Assembly: GCA_036583965.1 (NCBI GenBank)
Contig: JAZBQD010000026.1
Location: forward strand, 1,798,001-1,862,000
From: Prunella strophiata
Taxonomy: Eukaryota > Chordata > Aves > Passeriformes > Prunellidae
DNA: 64,000 nt
Direction of reading: 5' to 3'
Shown here: one piece after another, positions 36,831 through 49,424 of the stretch
Layout: every line of letters begins with the position of its first letter
Position numbering within the stretch: position 1 is the first letter of the stretch
Notes under the pieces: model-generated
What the model was told of the DNA's origin: nothing
Databases searched by the model: none
The model's input: only the letters and a program-made list of their open reading frames with translations
Position numbers and translations under genes: made by a program

Positions 36831-38595
36831 GTGAGTGCAAATTCAACTTCCAACCTCAGAAAGCATCTTCTGCTATCACTGAGCTTAGAAATAATTAACT
36901 TTACTTGAAGCACAGAGGTTGGTGGGCCATTTATGGCATTTATTTAACCTACTGCTGTTTAATGCAGTTTGAACTAAATTTGTGCTAGTTTCACTTTCTC
37001 CCATAAAGGCTTTCTGTGGTTGCTGTAGTGGAATGGCTGATGTGGTCAGACACGGCTGGAGCTCAGCTCCAGGAATCCCTGTTGGAACACTCTGTAAATG
37101 TAAAGCATTTTGTGTGATAAACATGATAATCATGGAAGTGTTATGGAGCAATGCAGCAACATTTAACAGTTACAGACAGAAATACTACACAGTTATTTTG
37201 TGCTACAGGGCAGATATCAATATAGAATCAGGTTGATCTTTTTCAACCTTATAGACTTCTCAGTAATTATAAAGAAAACCATGTGCTCTGATCTAATTGC
37301 AGTGATTATGCAATTTTCTGCAATTTCCCTGTGTCTCATATTTTTCTGCCTAGATTTATTAGGTGAGCACAAATATTCCTAGAGAAGCAATCTGACTCAA
37401 ACAATCAGCATAGACTATTTTGTTTGCAGATCACATAATTCCTTGGTTAAGCTTCCTTTTAATTTAATTTCACATCAATTTTACTTTCCTTACATGCCAG
37501 AATTTTTCAGTTTCCACAATTACACAATTAAAAATCTCTTTTCTGCAAGTGCCACTCACTGATGTGCCTGTTCTTGCCACAAGCTGCCTGCCAGATGAAC
37601 ATTTCCATGTATATTCCCAAGGTGGAAACTGGGTGTAGCAAGGTTTGCTAAATCTGTGGGTCAGATTAAAAGTAATGTGTATGTTAGGGAGCATCAAAGA
37701 AATGCTCAAAAGAAAGCAGAGCAATTACAATTGGAGCAATCTTAGAAGACACAGAAAATCTGCACTGCTGCTTCAGACAGAATCCTCCTTCAAATGCTTA
37801 TTACTCAGGGCAAAATTAGCCTGGTAATTGTTTCTTAATTATAAAGCAGGCACACATTGTTTTGCCTCTGTTACTAAATATAAAAAGGCTGGTGTACATT
37901 AGGATATCACAATGCTCTCCTGCCACTTGGAGCCTCTACAGAGGCCTTCAAAGCCAGGCAGATTCAGTCTGCTTTCCTCCCTTCTGTATACTCATGTAAA
38001 TCCCAGTAACTTCATTAACATCATTGGAGATTGCCAGGTGTAGAAGTGATGCAAGACTTGAGTGTAGATCAAATTCAGCTGAGACTGCTGAATGTCAATG
38101 AGGCAGCCCTGGCTGTGTCATGTTGGCACTGAATTTTCAATGTGTGGCATTCTTAAAGAATAACATTCTTAAAGTTTAACACACTTAAAAATCTAAATCC
38201 TTGCTTTACGCTTATTGAACAGTCTTGGAAGACCCTGCAAGGTTTCTCATGTGCTTGTCCAAATTTATAAAATGTACTTGTAATTCAGAGACATTGTTTT
38301 GCCCCTAAATTCATCTCTAAATTCATCCTGCTTACACAGGATTTACAGACATTCTGAAATACTTTATGAACCATTCGGGACAGGTGGAACAGAGCCCATC
38401 AACAGCGGCATGTCCTGAGGCTGTGCATTCCTAGAACCCAATCCTTTGAAGTGTTAAAAACAGCCGAGGACTTCACAGAAGTGAGCTCAAGGCATCAGCC
38501 CACCTTAAAAAAAGAGATCGTGAGAGTAAAGCACAAATGTGGTAATTGTGCAAAACAAGAAAAGTACCAAAGAGATTTAGCTTTTCATTAGTGTT

Positions 38596-38618
38596 AAAAA
38601 AAAAAAAAAAAAAAAAAA
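38596..38618 (+). repeat. Poly(A) run of 23
   Basis: Simple A homopolymer inside CDX4 copy 2 intron 1. No recognisable element precedes it. Confidence 0.8.
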
Positions 38619-39932
38619 CAAAAACAGACAAACTAAAAATTTTAATGCTGACACAGAAAACATTGTGATAAATGGAAGAGAATTCAAATAAATTACAATG
38701 CTAAAATTATGCACTGCTCTGTGCCATCCTTATCAGTGTTTCCTCTAGAAGAAAACTGACTTGATGCCATTATAACCCCTCTTTGAAACACACTTGCTGT
38801 TTTTCCTTATTGCCATAATATTATTTATGTTATCAAAGTAGCTACTGGTTCCTCTCCTTCAATGTTATCACTGCTTAATAAAGTTCATTGCTTTAAAATC
38901 CCAGAATTACAGCCCTAAACTCCACAAATACATTTCTATGCATAAACATGTGTGTGTCCTTAACTCCACCAGTGTGTACACACATCAATGTATGTGAGCA
39001 GAATGGAGTAACAGAAACCACAACACATCTAATTAGATGAGAGAGCCTCTTGAAATACTGTCCTAAAGACAGTGGGAATTATTTTGAGTGAGGAGATGTC
39101 AGTGGGAGTTGTTTCCTCTCTGTTTAGACTCCATTAAATACACTACATTCTGATTCAATATTCTTATTTAGCATTTGATACAAAATAAAATTCAAATGCA
39201 GGTAAAGTGAAATTGATCAAGTCAATCTTCAGGATGAAACAAGATCAAAGACAGAAGTACTCTGTCCTTTCAACAGATAAAATGTGATTTGAAATGAAAC
39301 ATCCTCATGACTAAAGGACCATAACTGTATATTCAGAACCAACCCTTGTTTTACTTCAAAAACACAAACATTGCAAATATACAAAGCAATAAGAAATTTT
39401 TGAAAAACCAAACATGGAAAGTGGGCTTGGTAAAGAGACCTTCCCAGTCGGGCCCTCCAAGTGAGGAAAAGAAGATCTAAAGAATTCCTGACAGTCTGAT
39501 CCTGGTTTTACTGAAAATCTATGATAAAATCTACCACTCACTTCAGTTATGCTGAAGCAGAACTTCCAATTATTTTCTAAACACTGTGTAATCAACAGGG
39601 TAAGATGTGTATTTTCTTACAGAGAGCAAGAGAACCTTCAAAGTGTAAAACTTACTGAAAAGGTCCTGGAAAAAGGTTTTAAAACTTCATATGAAACTTC
39701 ATTTGGGAGTGAACCTTCTCAGAAAGAGAAGGGACTTTTAACAGGACTAAACAAAAGATCAACTATGATTTTCATATGTTACAAGCTCAGCCACAGGAGT
39801 TTTTTCAAACTATAGGCAACACATTTTATGTCTGTTTAAACAAGCTGTGACGTACAAGTAATTCAGATTACAGAACAGCAGAAACATGGCCAGAAAGCAA
39901 AACAGAATAGCAGGAAAAAAGGCCAGGCCCCT

Positions 39933-40209
39933 GCTTTAATGCTAATTTATTTTTCTTTGTAAATTAGTTGTGACATCTATTTTCCACTGGCCTACATTGT
40001 CTGAGGTTTTGAGGCCTATCTGTCATATTGAGGCAACAGACCCTTTTAACACTTCACTTTGCTTTGATATGCACTCTTGTCTCTTCCTTCTCCCTCTTTT
40101 CTTCAGGAGTTATATTGCCGGAAAGGGTGATGATTTTCACAGCAAATAAAGAGGCCTTCTCCCAGCTTTATTGTCTTCAGAAGAAATACTCTGTGAATTT
40201 TATGACCAA
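39933..40209 (+). promoter_or_regulatory. Duplicated intron 1 element A (copy 2)
   Basis: Bases 39987-40209 are identical to 19622-19844 of copy 1 over 223 bp. Upstream, 39933-39986 aligns imperfectly. The TCF/LEF-type CTTTGAT (40062-40068) and CDX-type TTTATTG (40167-40173) are in the same places. The acceptor-like pyrimidine tract ends in CAG at 40106. Similarity stops abruptly after 40209. It lies 3.1 kb after exon 1 here, against 5.1 kb in copy 1. Confidence 0.6.
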
Positions 40210-40713
40210 GGGGAATGGGGAAAACTACTCCTTTTCTCCACCCCCTCAAATCATGGTTATATTTGCTGATTATAGTGAGGCCGGAATAACCTTGTTGAAT
40301 TTTAACTTGTTTTCAAAGATTCCCTGTAAGCCCTCAGTTTACAAGGAGACTGAATATCTATACTATTGTTAGCATTAGAACTATCTCTGAGGGCAAATAT
40401 TTCAAAGCCAGCGATTTGTACCATGAAAAAAGTAAACTTAGTTGAATGATTTAGTCCTGCAAATTTAGGCAGGAAAATCTTCCATGCTGGAAGTTGAAGT
40501 GGCATAGGATTTGGGAAAATATCCCTAATTATGCTTATTTCAACTATGTCTACCTTCAGATAAAAATATCCCAGCCTGTCCTTGGTGTCGGTCCAAAATT
40601 AAAGAGAACTGAGGAAAAAATATTCCTTCATCTATTTCTGTCCCTTTTTCTTCTGCTAAGATGAAAGCGTCTGACATTTGTTTAGGGCTTGTAAATTCCA
40701 AACCAATTGGCTT

Positions 40714-40855
40714 GTGTTTCTGAATGTGAAAGGGGTTCTTGATAAGATCTCCTTGTCGCTCCTTTGTGTGGCGTGTGCTTCATCTTAACACCTCAATGGA
40801 TTTTAGGGAACCACTTTAAAGGAGTCTTTGTCCTACAGTTTGTCCCAGAAAACTC
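40714..40855 (+). promoter_or_regulatory. Duplicated intron 1 element B (copy 2)
   Basis: Counterpart of 21282-21405, with GATAAGATC at 40741-40749, TTTGTGT, and CATCTTAACA. It lies about 0.5 kb after element A, against 1.4 kb in copy 1. Divergence is moderate. It is probably an old regulatory element kept in both copies. Confidence 0.45.
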
Positions 40856-41779
40856 ACATCAAAAAAAACTGGGAAGATCAGAAGAAAAAAGGAAAACTAT
40901 CTAGTTGGCTGTTGAAAGTGCAAAGGAGAACAAATAAGTTGAAAACTGATCTCTCTGGACTATTATTACATCAAGAATTGCTTAAAAATTATATTAAATG
41001 AGAGATACAGTCTAAATATTTAGTAATACTTCTCTTAACAGTATTTATCTGGTATATCTAAGAATATTTCTTTTATACATTAGAAAGAAGATGATCCTGA
41101 AATCCTTTTACAAGATTTTATTGCCTCATCTTACAAATTGTCAAGTACCTCCAACTCTAAAGGGAAGCCCAGCACAGAGTACTCTCAAGAATATTTTACA
41201 GACACCTTGCAAGACTGGACCTTTTTTGAAAAAGTACACAAAATTATTATTGAACTTCTAAGTTTATCTTATGGCCACACAAGAAAGGAAAAGTATTTCT
41301 AGTAGGACATATCTTTGTGCTACAGAAACAATCTTTAGAAACTCAGATAAAGAATTAGGCCACAGTACTACTGCATAAATTGTGACTGAAGCTCAGTCTT
41401 GAAATCCTGGGTATTTATGCTCTCACAGACACAGAAGTCTCTTCACTGAGCACTGAAATGAAACTCCTTTGAGATTAATATAGCCAGCACCAATTATGTA
41501 CTGCTATGAATTATTTAAGATGCTTCAGGGTGTTTATCACTTAAGAGCTTCATATTTAAATATATGTTTACAGAGAGGAGAAATAAAGAGGGAAGGACAG
41601 TTATGGTAACCAATACTCTGTTACTTCACCCTGCACCTCTATTCCTCCTCTGTACCACAGCAAACAATCCCATACAAGTGTTCTGTAGTTTAATTAATGC
41701 CTGGGAAATGCCTGAGATGTTTGCAAGCTGCTATGGAAAATCCAACTCAATGTATGAATAATCTTTCTTTTCTAACCAG

Positions 41780-41925
41780 GTAAAACAAGAACAAAGGAAA
41801 AGTACCGGGTTGTTTACACAGATCACCAGAGGCTGGAATTAGAGAAGGAATTTCACTGCAACAGATACATTACAATCAGGAGGAAGTCAGAACTGGCAGT
41901 AAACCTGGGACTCTCCGAAAGACAG
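41780..41925 (+). CDS. CDX4: CDX4 copy 2, exon 2: first part of homeodomain
   Basis: Encodes residues 147-195, same length (146 nt) and phases as copy 1. The homeodomain spans residues 152-211. It reads [20 protein letters not shown] then HCNRYITI, with cysteine at homeodomain position 22 and VNLGL at 36-40; that combination matches mammalian CDX4 (which has ITIQ instead of ITIR) rather than CDX1 or CDX2, where position 22 is tyrosine. Splice sites are canonical, ending at ACAG|GTACAG. Confidence 0.95.
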
Positions 41926-44405
41926 GTACAGAGAGCACCCTCTCAGGTGTGCCCACAGTGCCCGGGCACTGCCAGGGCACACAGCAGCAGCCTCCTCCTG
42001 CCTCTCTGCACTTGACACACAGAGAATCCACTACACAACCCCACAGGTTATTATTATTATTAACAGGCTAATTTGACAGAACCCTCCAGTTATATGGAAC
42101 TCAACATTAGGAGTTAACTTTATACATATATATAACTTATAAAAAGTAGTTATTACTTTCTAGCTTGCTAGCCAGCTGAAATTAAAACACTTCAGCTTAA
42201 CAGGGTCTTAGCTATGGTCCCAAGAGTTACAACATTCATAATTTTATTTCTTCTTGAAATCACACCAAAATATGGCCAGCAAAAAATCCAAAGCATTTGA
42301 TATATTTCAGCTGGAAGACAGGAAAGTTAAAACTCAATCCAATGAGATATCTATGTGGTTTTTTGTTACAAATATATTGCCACAAATTCCACAGACCACA
42401 TTCTTCCTGTCAGATTTCAACATATTCGGGGGGGTTTTACAGCTTTGGATTTTCAAGTCAGGATCTCTCTTTGCCACTCCTATGTGTAGCCAAGACTATC
42501 CATGCAGGAAATGTTCAAGTGCATACTTGGATCGTTGCTCCCTTGGAGAGCAGCTCTGCCTTCACTCATGTCTAGTACATATTTAATCTCTGTCCTGGAT
42601 AAAGCCAGGCTCCTGGGCAGGGCACAGCTACCTTAGCCATGTGATACAGACACTAAAGGAATTCAGGATGAGAACTCCCTAAAACCCCTGTGTTGGAGAG
42701 CACTTCTCTCAAGCACAGCTCTGCAGTGTGTGGAAATAATAACTGCTGGATCCAAGTCTCCAGAATAGCAATGGTTCTGCTACAGCTGGAGGAAAAGGGT
42801 GATACTGAATTAGTCATCTCATTTAAAAACCAGATTATTGCCCTGAGGTAAATATTAACTAGAGATCTTTCTTCTTAGAATTTTACAAGCTTTTGTTCTT
42901 TCTAAATATACACATTCAGGTCTCTTAAAATGTTCCTTTCAGTGACCTCCTCTAATTCTGCACTCAGTCTGTGGAAGAGCATGGAATAGAGAGGGACCAA
43001 TGGAGGCTGGAAGTGTAGGAATGCAGAGACAATCAGTGGGATTTCAGGATCAAGCACTGGGATTTTATAAACATATTTTAGTGCAGTGATGTTCAGTCCC
43101 AGACCCAAATAGTACAGAGTGCACTGCACAGACTGTGAGTGCTCCCAGGCAGGAACAACAAAAACCAAGTTTATCATGGATGGAGTAAGTTTGTCACACA
43201 GTAGGATAGAGCTGCACTGGAAAATTTTCAGAGAATTTCAATTATGAGAGATTTGCAACCTCCACCTTAATGTTATGCAAGCTGGCTGATTTAGAACACA
43301 GACATGCCTGGAGTCACCAGTGATCCTGCAGAAAATCAGCAGTTTCCTTTTACAGACCTGCTGCTCCTAATGCCACCCCATTTTTACCTGGTAAAGTTCC
43401 TTCAAGTATAACATAGACAAAATACATAACTGATCAGCATTTCCACAGGACAGACAAAGCTAAATGCTTCTTCATGCCAATACCAGGGAGGCAGTAAAAA
43501 ATAAATATAAAACACTGAGATTTTTCATAACAAAGCAAGGGTATAACTTTCTATATTGTACTGTATTCAACACACCTTAAAGGCTGTAACAAATACTGTG
43601 AATTAAGAACACAGTTAGCAAACAGGCAAACACAAACAGAAGTTCCTCATTCTCACTTTCACATAAGGAAATAAAATAGAGATACTTAAAGTAGATTTTA
43701 AACACATAAGTCTTTCAGCTGCACAATGAACCTGGGAAATTGACTGTCTTTAAGTAATGCTGATATATCTATTTATACATATAACATATGTATAAGTATA
43801 TATGTATCGTTAAAATACATGTTTAAATATATATTCAAGTAATAAAAAGTCAAAACTTTTAAATACATAAGAAAATATGCACACACAAAAATCAGTCATA
43901 ACATAAATGAAGAAAAAGAATGATCACTACTTGACTTTGAATTAATCTGTAACACAGATAATAAAGAAAACTTCACAATTAATTCATAATTGCATCTTCT
44001 TAAATTATGACAATGGCAAAGCTGAAATTATGAACTCTGTGGCCTCTGAGTCTCAATGAGTTAATTGATTTCTGTGTTCCTAAATATAACACAGTGTGTT
44101 CACTTTACACCAGGCCCAAGAAAAAAAGAAATCAAGAAAGAAAAAAATCAATTTTCCATTGGTTATTACGCCAAAAATTAATACAGAACTATGCTAAATC
44201 TTTTCACTCCACAAATTCAGTATTTTGTTTCTGGAGGGTTTCTTGGTTTGGTTTTAGCTTTGGGGCTTTTTTCCTTTTTTGGGGGGCTTTTTGTTTGCTT
44301 TGGGTTTTTTAAATAGTGTTTTTGAACCTACATTGCTATTGTTATGATTACTGTAAAAGGTTGAGCAGCACTTTGAATTAATCAGGTATCATTTATAATC
44401 CCCAG
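41926..44405 (+). other. CDX4: CDX4 copy 2 intron 2 (2.5 kb)
   Basis: GTACAG donor and AATCCCCAG acceptor. It contains a short TTA repeat near 42050 and an AT-rich alternating TA stretch at about 43762-43835. No second gene is visible. Confidence 0.8.
43762..43835. repeat. AT-rich low-complexity stretch
   Basis: Interspersed TATA, ACATAT and TATGTA units with local self-complementarity. It is a degenerate AT microsatellite inside CDX4 copy 2 intron 2. Confidence 0.6.
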
Positions 44406-44612
44406 GTGAAAATCTGGTTCCAGAATCGCCGAGCAAAAGAGAGGAAAATGATCAAGAAGAAAATCTCGCAGTTTGATGGCAGCGGGGGCTCAGCTCAGAG
44501 CGACTCTGGTTCACTCAGTCCAAATGAACTGTCAAATTCTCTGTTCCCACCACCACATGGAATAAATGGATTACAGCCTAATGACATTCATCAAGTCATA
44601 GTTTCAGAATGA
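44406..44612 (+). CDS. CDX4: CDX4 copy 2, exon 3: homeodomain helix 3 and C-terminus
   Basis: Encodes residues 196-263 and stops at TGA 44610-44612. Helix 3 (VKIWFQNRRAKERK) is complete. The following MIKKKISQF and the final residues QVIVSE match mammalian CDX4 closely, so I take this copy as the direct counterpart of mammalian CDX4. It also lies next to CHIC1, as in mammals. The tail lacks the proline-alanine segment of copy 1. The total is 263 codons, about 20 fewer than human CDX4. Confidence 0.95.
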   Translation: MKIWFQNRRAKERKMIKKKISQFDGSGGSAQSDSGSLSPNELSNSLFPPPHGINGLQPNDIHQVIVSE

Positions 44613-45040
44613 ACAGAGGGAAAAAAACCAGAACAGGAAAAAAGTAAAAGTAAGAATGGATTTCTCCACCACTGCCACCTCCCACCTTGGAAATGCAACT
44701 TCTCAAGGGACCATTTTCATTTATCTGCCTTCAGAGTGCTGATTTCTAAGCAGGAAATCTGAGCCTATAACCAAAATATTTTAATTATTGCAAAAATCTC
44801 AGGGACTTTGTGCTGCTAAGATTCATCTCTCGGTATCTTTGCTTGCAGGTAATTTGCTTCAGACACTGACACAAAGAATGATACAGCTGAAGATTCAGTA
44901 CAGGTAGTTCTAGTCTGATCATCCATCTACACAGAAAACTAAGAGAACTGATTATAAAAAAGAGTCCTATTGCAGAAATATAACAATCTGGGTGTGTTTG
45001 GTTTGTTCCATTTATATAATTAGAGGAAACCATAGATGTT

Positions 45041-45046
45041 AATAAA
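45041..45046 (+). terminator. Candidate poly(A) signal of CDX4 copy 2
   Basis: An AATAAA about 430 nt after the stop codon, in AT-rich sequence. Another AATAAA lies at about 45380. Which one is used is not known. Confidence 0.35.
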
Positions 45047-48000
45047 TTTTTACACTTAAATGGACTGGAAAGGATGCTACTTTTTGAAAACAGCAAAACC
45101 ATTTAAAACACTTCTAAATGCTCAAGGAGCATAATAATGTTGCTATACCAACATATTGCATTTAATTAAATAACACAGATCATCTCTGCCCTGTGGAATT
45201 ATATTCAAGCAATAGTTACAGATAGAGAATATACCAAATTTGCCAATATTTGTTCCACTGTAAGAAATGCAGGAATTTCTCATGTACATTAGGAAATGCC
45301 AGAAAATTTGGAAAACAAGTATTACATCAATCTTCTAGGACTGCACAAAAATTATTGCTCAAAAATCCGAGCACAAATGGAATAAAAACAGAACTGCTAC
45401 TACAAGCAAACCACCAACAGGAAATAAAGAATTTGCTTGATGTCTTTAAACATTGGAAGTGAAACAGGAGCAGTCTCAGGCCACTGATTTTATCCCTAAC
45501 ACTTATTTGGGGCTGAAGACAACAACTCTCCCAAAGCAGCTGAGAGGGTATTTTGAAGCTGTCACCTGCAGCTGAGCAGTCACAAAAGTATGTTCACTTC
45601 ATGGGCATTCCTGAAAGAGCACAAATTAAGGACATGATCACAGTGGGGTTTGCTTTAATTACTCTTCCACATTGGCAGATGAGAAGGTAGCAACGGTATC
45701 TGAGAGACAAGCAATGAGTCTGGCAAAAGTAGAAAGAAAACCCAAAGCACTAAAAAAATCCCCAAGCCCTTCAGTAGTACTGTTCTTTGGAATTTCTTAA
45801 TATGACCTTTTTACTAGTGTAGAAGTAAACAGCTGTATTGGGAAGATTTAATATTCCTGAAAATGTCAAGGAGAGCAAAGGTAATAAAAAGGGGAAAAAG
45901 CAGAACACAAACAGAAAACAGCATTATGAAAATAATGCATCACTTATTTCAGCAACATCAAACTCTTGCTCTCAGAAACAGCAGAATAAATTCTGCTTTT
46001 CTTCATGTCAATGAGCATCAATAATGCACTGACACCATGGACAGAACTTGTCAAACCTCTCATCATCTGGATTCAAAACACTAGATAAATTTGAGGATAT
46101 GTCTCATCATTCCCCATTTATTTTTAAAATAACTCTGTTAGAGTAACTCCATGAAAGCAATTCTGTTGGAAGTTACAAGAATAACACTCATCAGAACTAA
46201 ATTCTGAATTTTATCTTTGTAGACATAAATGTCTCAAACTAAACTAGGAAGAAGTCCTCTAACATAGATTAAGACCTTACTCACTGTAAACACTTTGTGG
46301 GTGGCTCCCCAATATATTTTCTAGTTGTCTCCTATCATATGGTTCAAACAAGTGGGTGTATTCTAATGCAAACAAACTGTAAACAGAAAATCTTGTGTAT
46401 ATAAATAGTTATAAAACTCAGCCCAGTAAGAAATTGAGACTACATCTGCACGGCTTTAACTCAGGATCTCCTAAATCTGCTTGCTGATGTTCCAGTGGGA
46501 TCACAGGGACATTTTAGGAGCAAAAGCACATTGTGGAACATGCACACACAGAGCTGGTTCTGTTCAGATTCACAAAAATGCACATGTGACACACACAAGC
46601 CTTTTTTCTCTGTTCTTCAGTCAAATAAATAGGAGTTTTTTTCCTTGGGAGAGGAAGTTTCCCCTGTTCCATCAGCACCTCTACCTGGGTTGCCCTTCTA
46701 TACATGAAGGATGTAGAAGGATAAAATAATCTCTCAGGAAATTCAGACTTTAGATATACAAGAAAAAAGGGAAGTGAACCTTTACCTCAAATCAGGGGCC
46801 ATTTCTATGGAAACCAGGAGAGGGCTTTTGTGAGGCTTAGCAGCAGCACAGAAATGGAGAGAGAGAAAACTTCTAGTTTTCAGATTGTTTTTTTTCTCTG
46901 ATCAGTTTTTATATCAACAAGGAGGAATGGCAAGTACAGCTATAACACACAACATGTCATTCATTATATTTGTGTATTAGAAATGCATTGCTTCAGATTT
47001 CCCTCCTCATTTATGACAAAATTGAAATGAAACACAGTAATTTACCAGGTTCACATTCAATATATTCAAATCATCATCTTGCAGATTCTAACCAAGCTCC
47101 AGGCAGTCAGGAAACACCACCCTGCCCTGACAAACTGCTCAGAGGAGCCACTGAAGCCACTGACTGCACTCAGAACAACCACAGCTGATAAAGGAATCAC
47201 TCTCAATGAACCCATTTTGGATGTTTTTACAGTTGGAATGGAATACAAAGCACCTCCTCTGGCATGCTTAATATCAGTCTTGTCAATAAAAACTGTTTCT
47301 CTTTTTCATGATCTTAATCCCAAATTTTATCCATCAGATGTGTTTTAAATGTATCCCAAGCATATGTTAATAAATATTTAGGGGAGAATCTCTTTCATCT
47401 ACTAGAAAATGATCTCTAAGCCCACAGAGTGGATCAGATTATCTTCTCTGACTACAGTTAAGTCAAGTAAGAAGTTATTCCCCTTATCTGTTGCTGTGCA
47501 TAACTACCCCCAATATGGATCATAATGTCCTTTTCAACCTAAGTGCAGTGGCACAGCTGTTTCTCAAAATAATCTAAGGAAAAAATTATTAAACTCTTTT
47601 AGACTAACCAGGATATTTTTTAGTAAACTCCATCAGAGAGTGATTAAGTGCAGTCAGAGTATCAGCTCAGGAGGCTGAGAAGCCAGTGTCCTGGTTTAGG
47701 GCAAATTTTGAATTGTGGATTTTTAGAAAGCAAATATAAGTTCTTTTGATTGGTTTTGGAAAATATTTCTTTGGAGAAAAGTGGAAAAAAACTGTTTATT
47801 TGATAGGTAAAGTATTTACTAGCATAAAAAGTGAACAATACAAAACAACCAAACTTGTCACTGTTTTGAAGACATGACAAATGTAGAGGTTTTTTTTTGT
47901 GAGGTGCAGCTCAGCCCCCTCAGTCTGTGATCAGTCCCTCTGGTGCTGGAATACAGCATCTCGAGCCCAGTGGGCTACAGGTGTGAGCTTTTGGTGTTTT

Positions 48001-49392
48001 TCTGGGTTTTTAGTCTACAGCAGGTTATGAACAGTTCTAAGAAAAAGAAAAAATACAGTTTGGGGAACTTCTCTGCCTTAGCTAACTAACTAAAAAACAA
48101 AGGAGAGCTCTCTCCTGCTGTCCACTGCAGCCAACACAGTCTAGGAGAAGGATGCTGGGGAACAAGTGCAGTTTCTGGTAATAAACTCCACACTTCTTCC
48201 TCCCTTTGCTCTCAGAACTAGTTTTAAAGGTGCAGAGCTTAATATCTAGCATAAACATAACAGACAGTTGGGGATACAAGCATCATAAGGTCACTTCAGG
48301 ACAGCCAGACAGAGGGGAAAATGGCAAACAGCTCAAAGACAATCCTTACCCTGCCTCTTGCAGGCCTTAGACACTTTATTAGACTGCAGCTATGCCATGA
48401 GCCAGAAAACATCATCCCAAACCAAAATATAAATTGAGCACTTCATGCTGGCACACTTCAAAGGGTCATTAAGGACTCCAGGCCAGGCTGGCAGGAGCCC
48501 ATCCCTGGTCATGCTCTGCCAGCATGGGAACATGAGATCAGGATGTGCACTTGGATGGAGGGACCACAGTCAAAGCCCCAGCACAGTCAAAGCATTCCCC
48601 CATTTTCTGGGCAGCTGTGTTTGACCCTTCAGCATTGCTTCTGTGAGGGAGAAACTTCAGCAGATGTGATCAGCCCCTGTATTTAAATTTGTATTTACAT
48701 GGATGAAACGCTAAAGGCTGTAAATAACATTTTTCAATATTTATCTTTCTTCCTTTGAAGACTAAGGGACTTTAGTTGTACTCTCCATTAGCAGTGTTAA
48801 GCAATTAAAATAATAATAAATCAAATGCCATGCTTTGCACCCAGTGGGTCTCTTCCCCAAGCTCTCCAAGTTTCCTGTTTTTCAGTGCATGTAAACAGAA
48901 AACCATCACACTGTTTGAATTCAGCTGACTGACTGGTGGCTCCAGTTTGCAAAGGTAGTGAGCACCTTTAACACCATGCTGATATCAAAAGAAAACTCTG
49001 CATTACACGACTGTCTAATTCCAGCAGCCAGCAAATCCCTACTGACATTTATCTGAATCATCTTGATTCTTATGAGAATCCTGAGAGGTGCCAAAGCTTT
49101 GGCAGAACTGTTCTCAGTCCCACTGTCCAGAAATACTTCATCAAGAAGGGCCTCTGGCACAAACTGCTCCTGCTGACACTCAGTGTGGCACCACAGTAAA
49201 TTTGCTTTAGTAATTAACTTCTAAATACTGATCAGTGGGAGAAAATAAAGAAAAATACAGATGTGCCCTTAGTTAGAGATAGCTTAGACTAGAAATGGGG
49301 AAGTACCTCATTGTAAGATATTTACAATATCAGTTTATGAAGACAGAATAATTTAAACCCCTAACTGGCTGTTAGTAGTAGTCATCCTGGTC

Positions 49393-49424
49393 AAAAAAAA
49401 CAAACAAACAAACAAACAAACAAA
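49393..49424 (+). repeat. CAAA microsatellite
   Basis: A run of A followed by six CAAA units. It is a simple repeat in the noncoding stretch before CHIC1. Confidence 0.85.

Larger units (their letters stand above)
36831..41779 (+). other. CDX4: CDX4 copy 2 intron 1 (4.9 kb)
   Basis: GTGAGT donor and TCTAACCAG acceptor. It holds the counterparts of elements A and B in the same order as in copy 1. A run of 23 A lies at 38596-38618. The rest has lost recognisable similarity to copy 1 and contains no protein-like frame. Confidence 0.85.

Noticed and set aside
13996..44612. One copy as a processed pseudogene
   Set aside because: Both copies keep two introns at the same positions, canonical splice sites and open frames.
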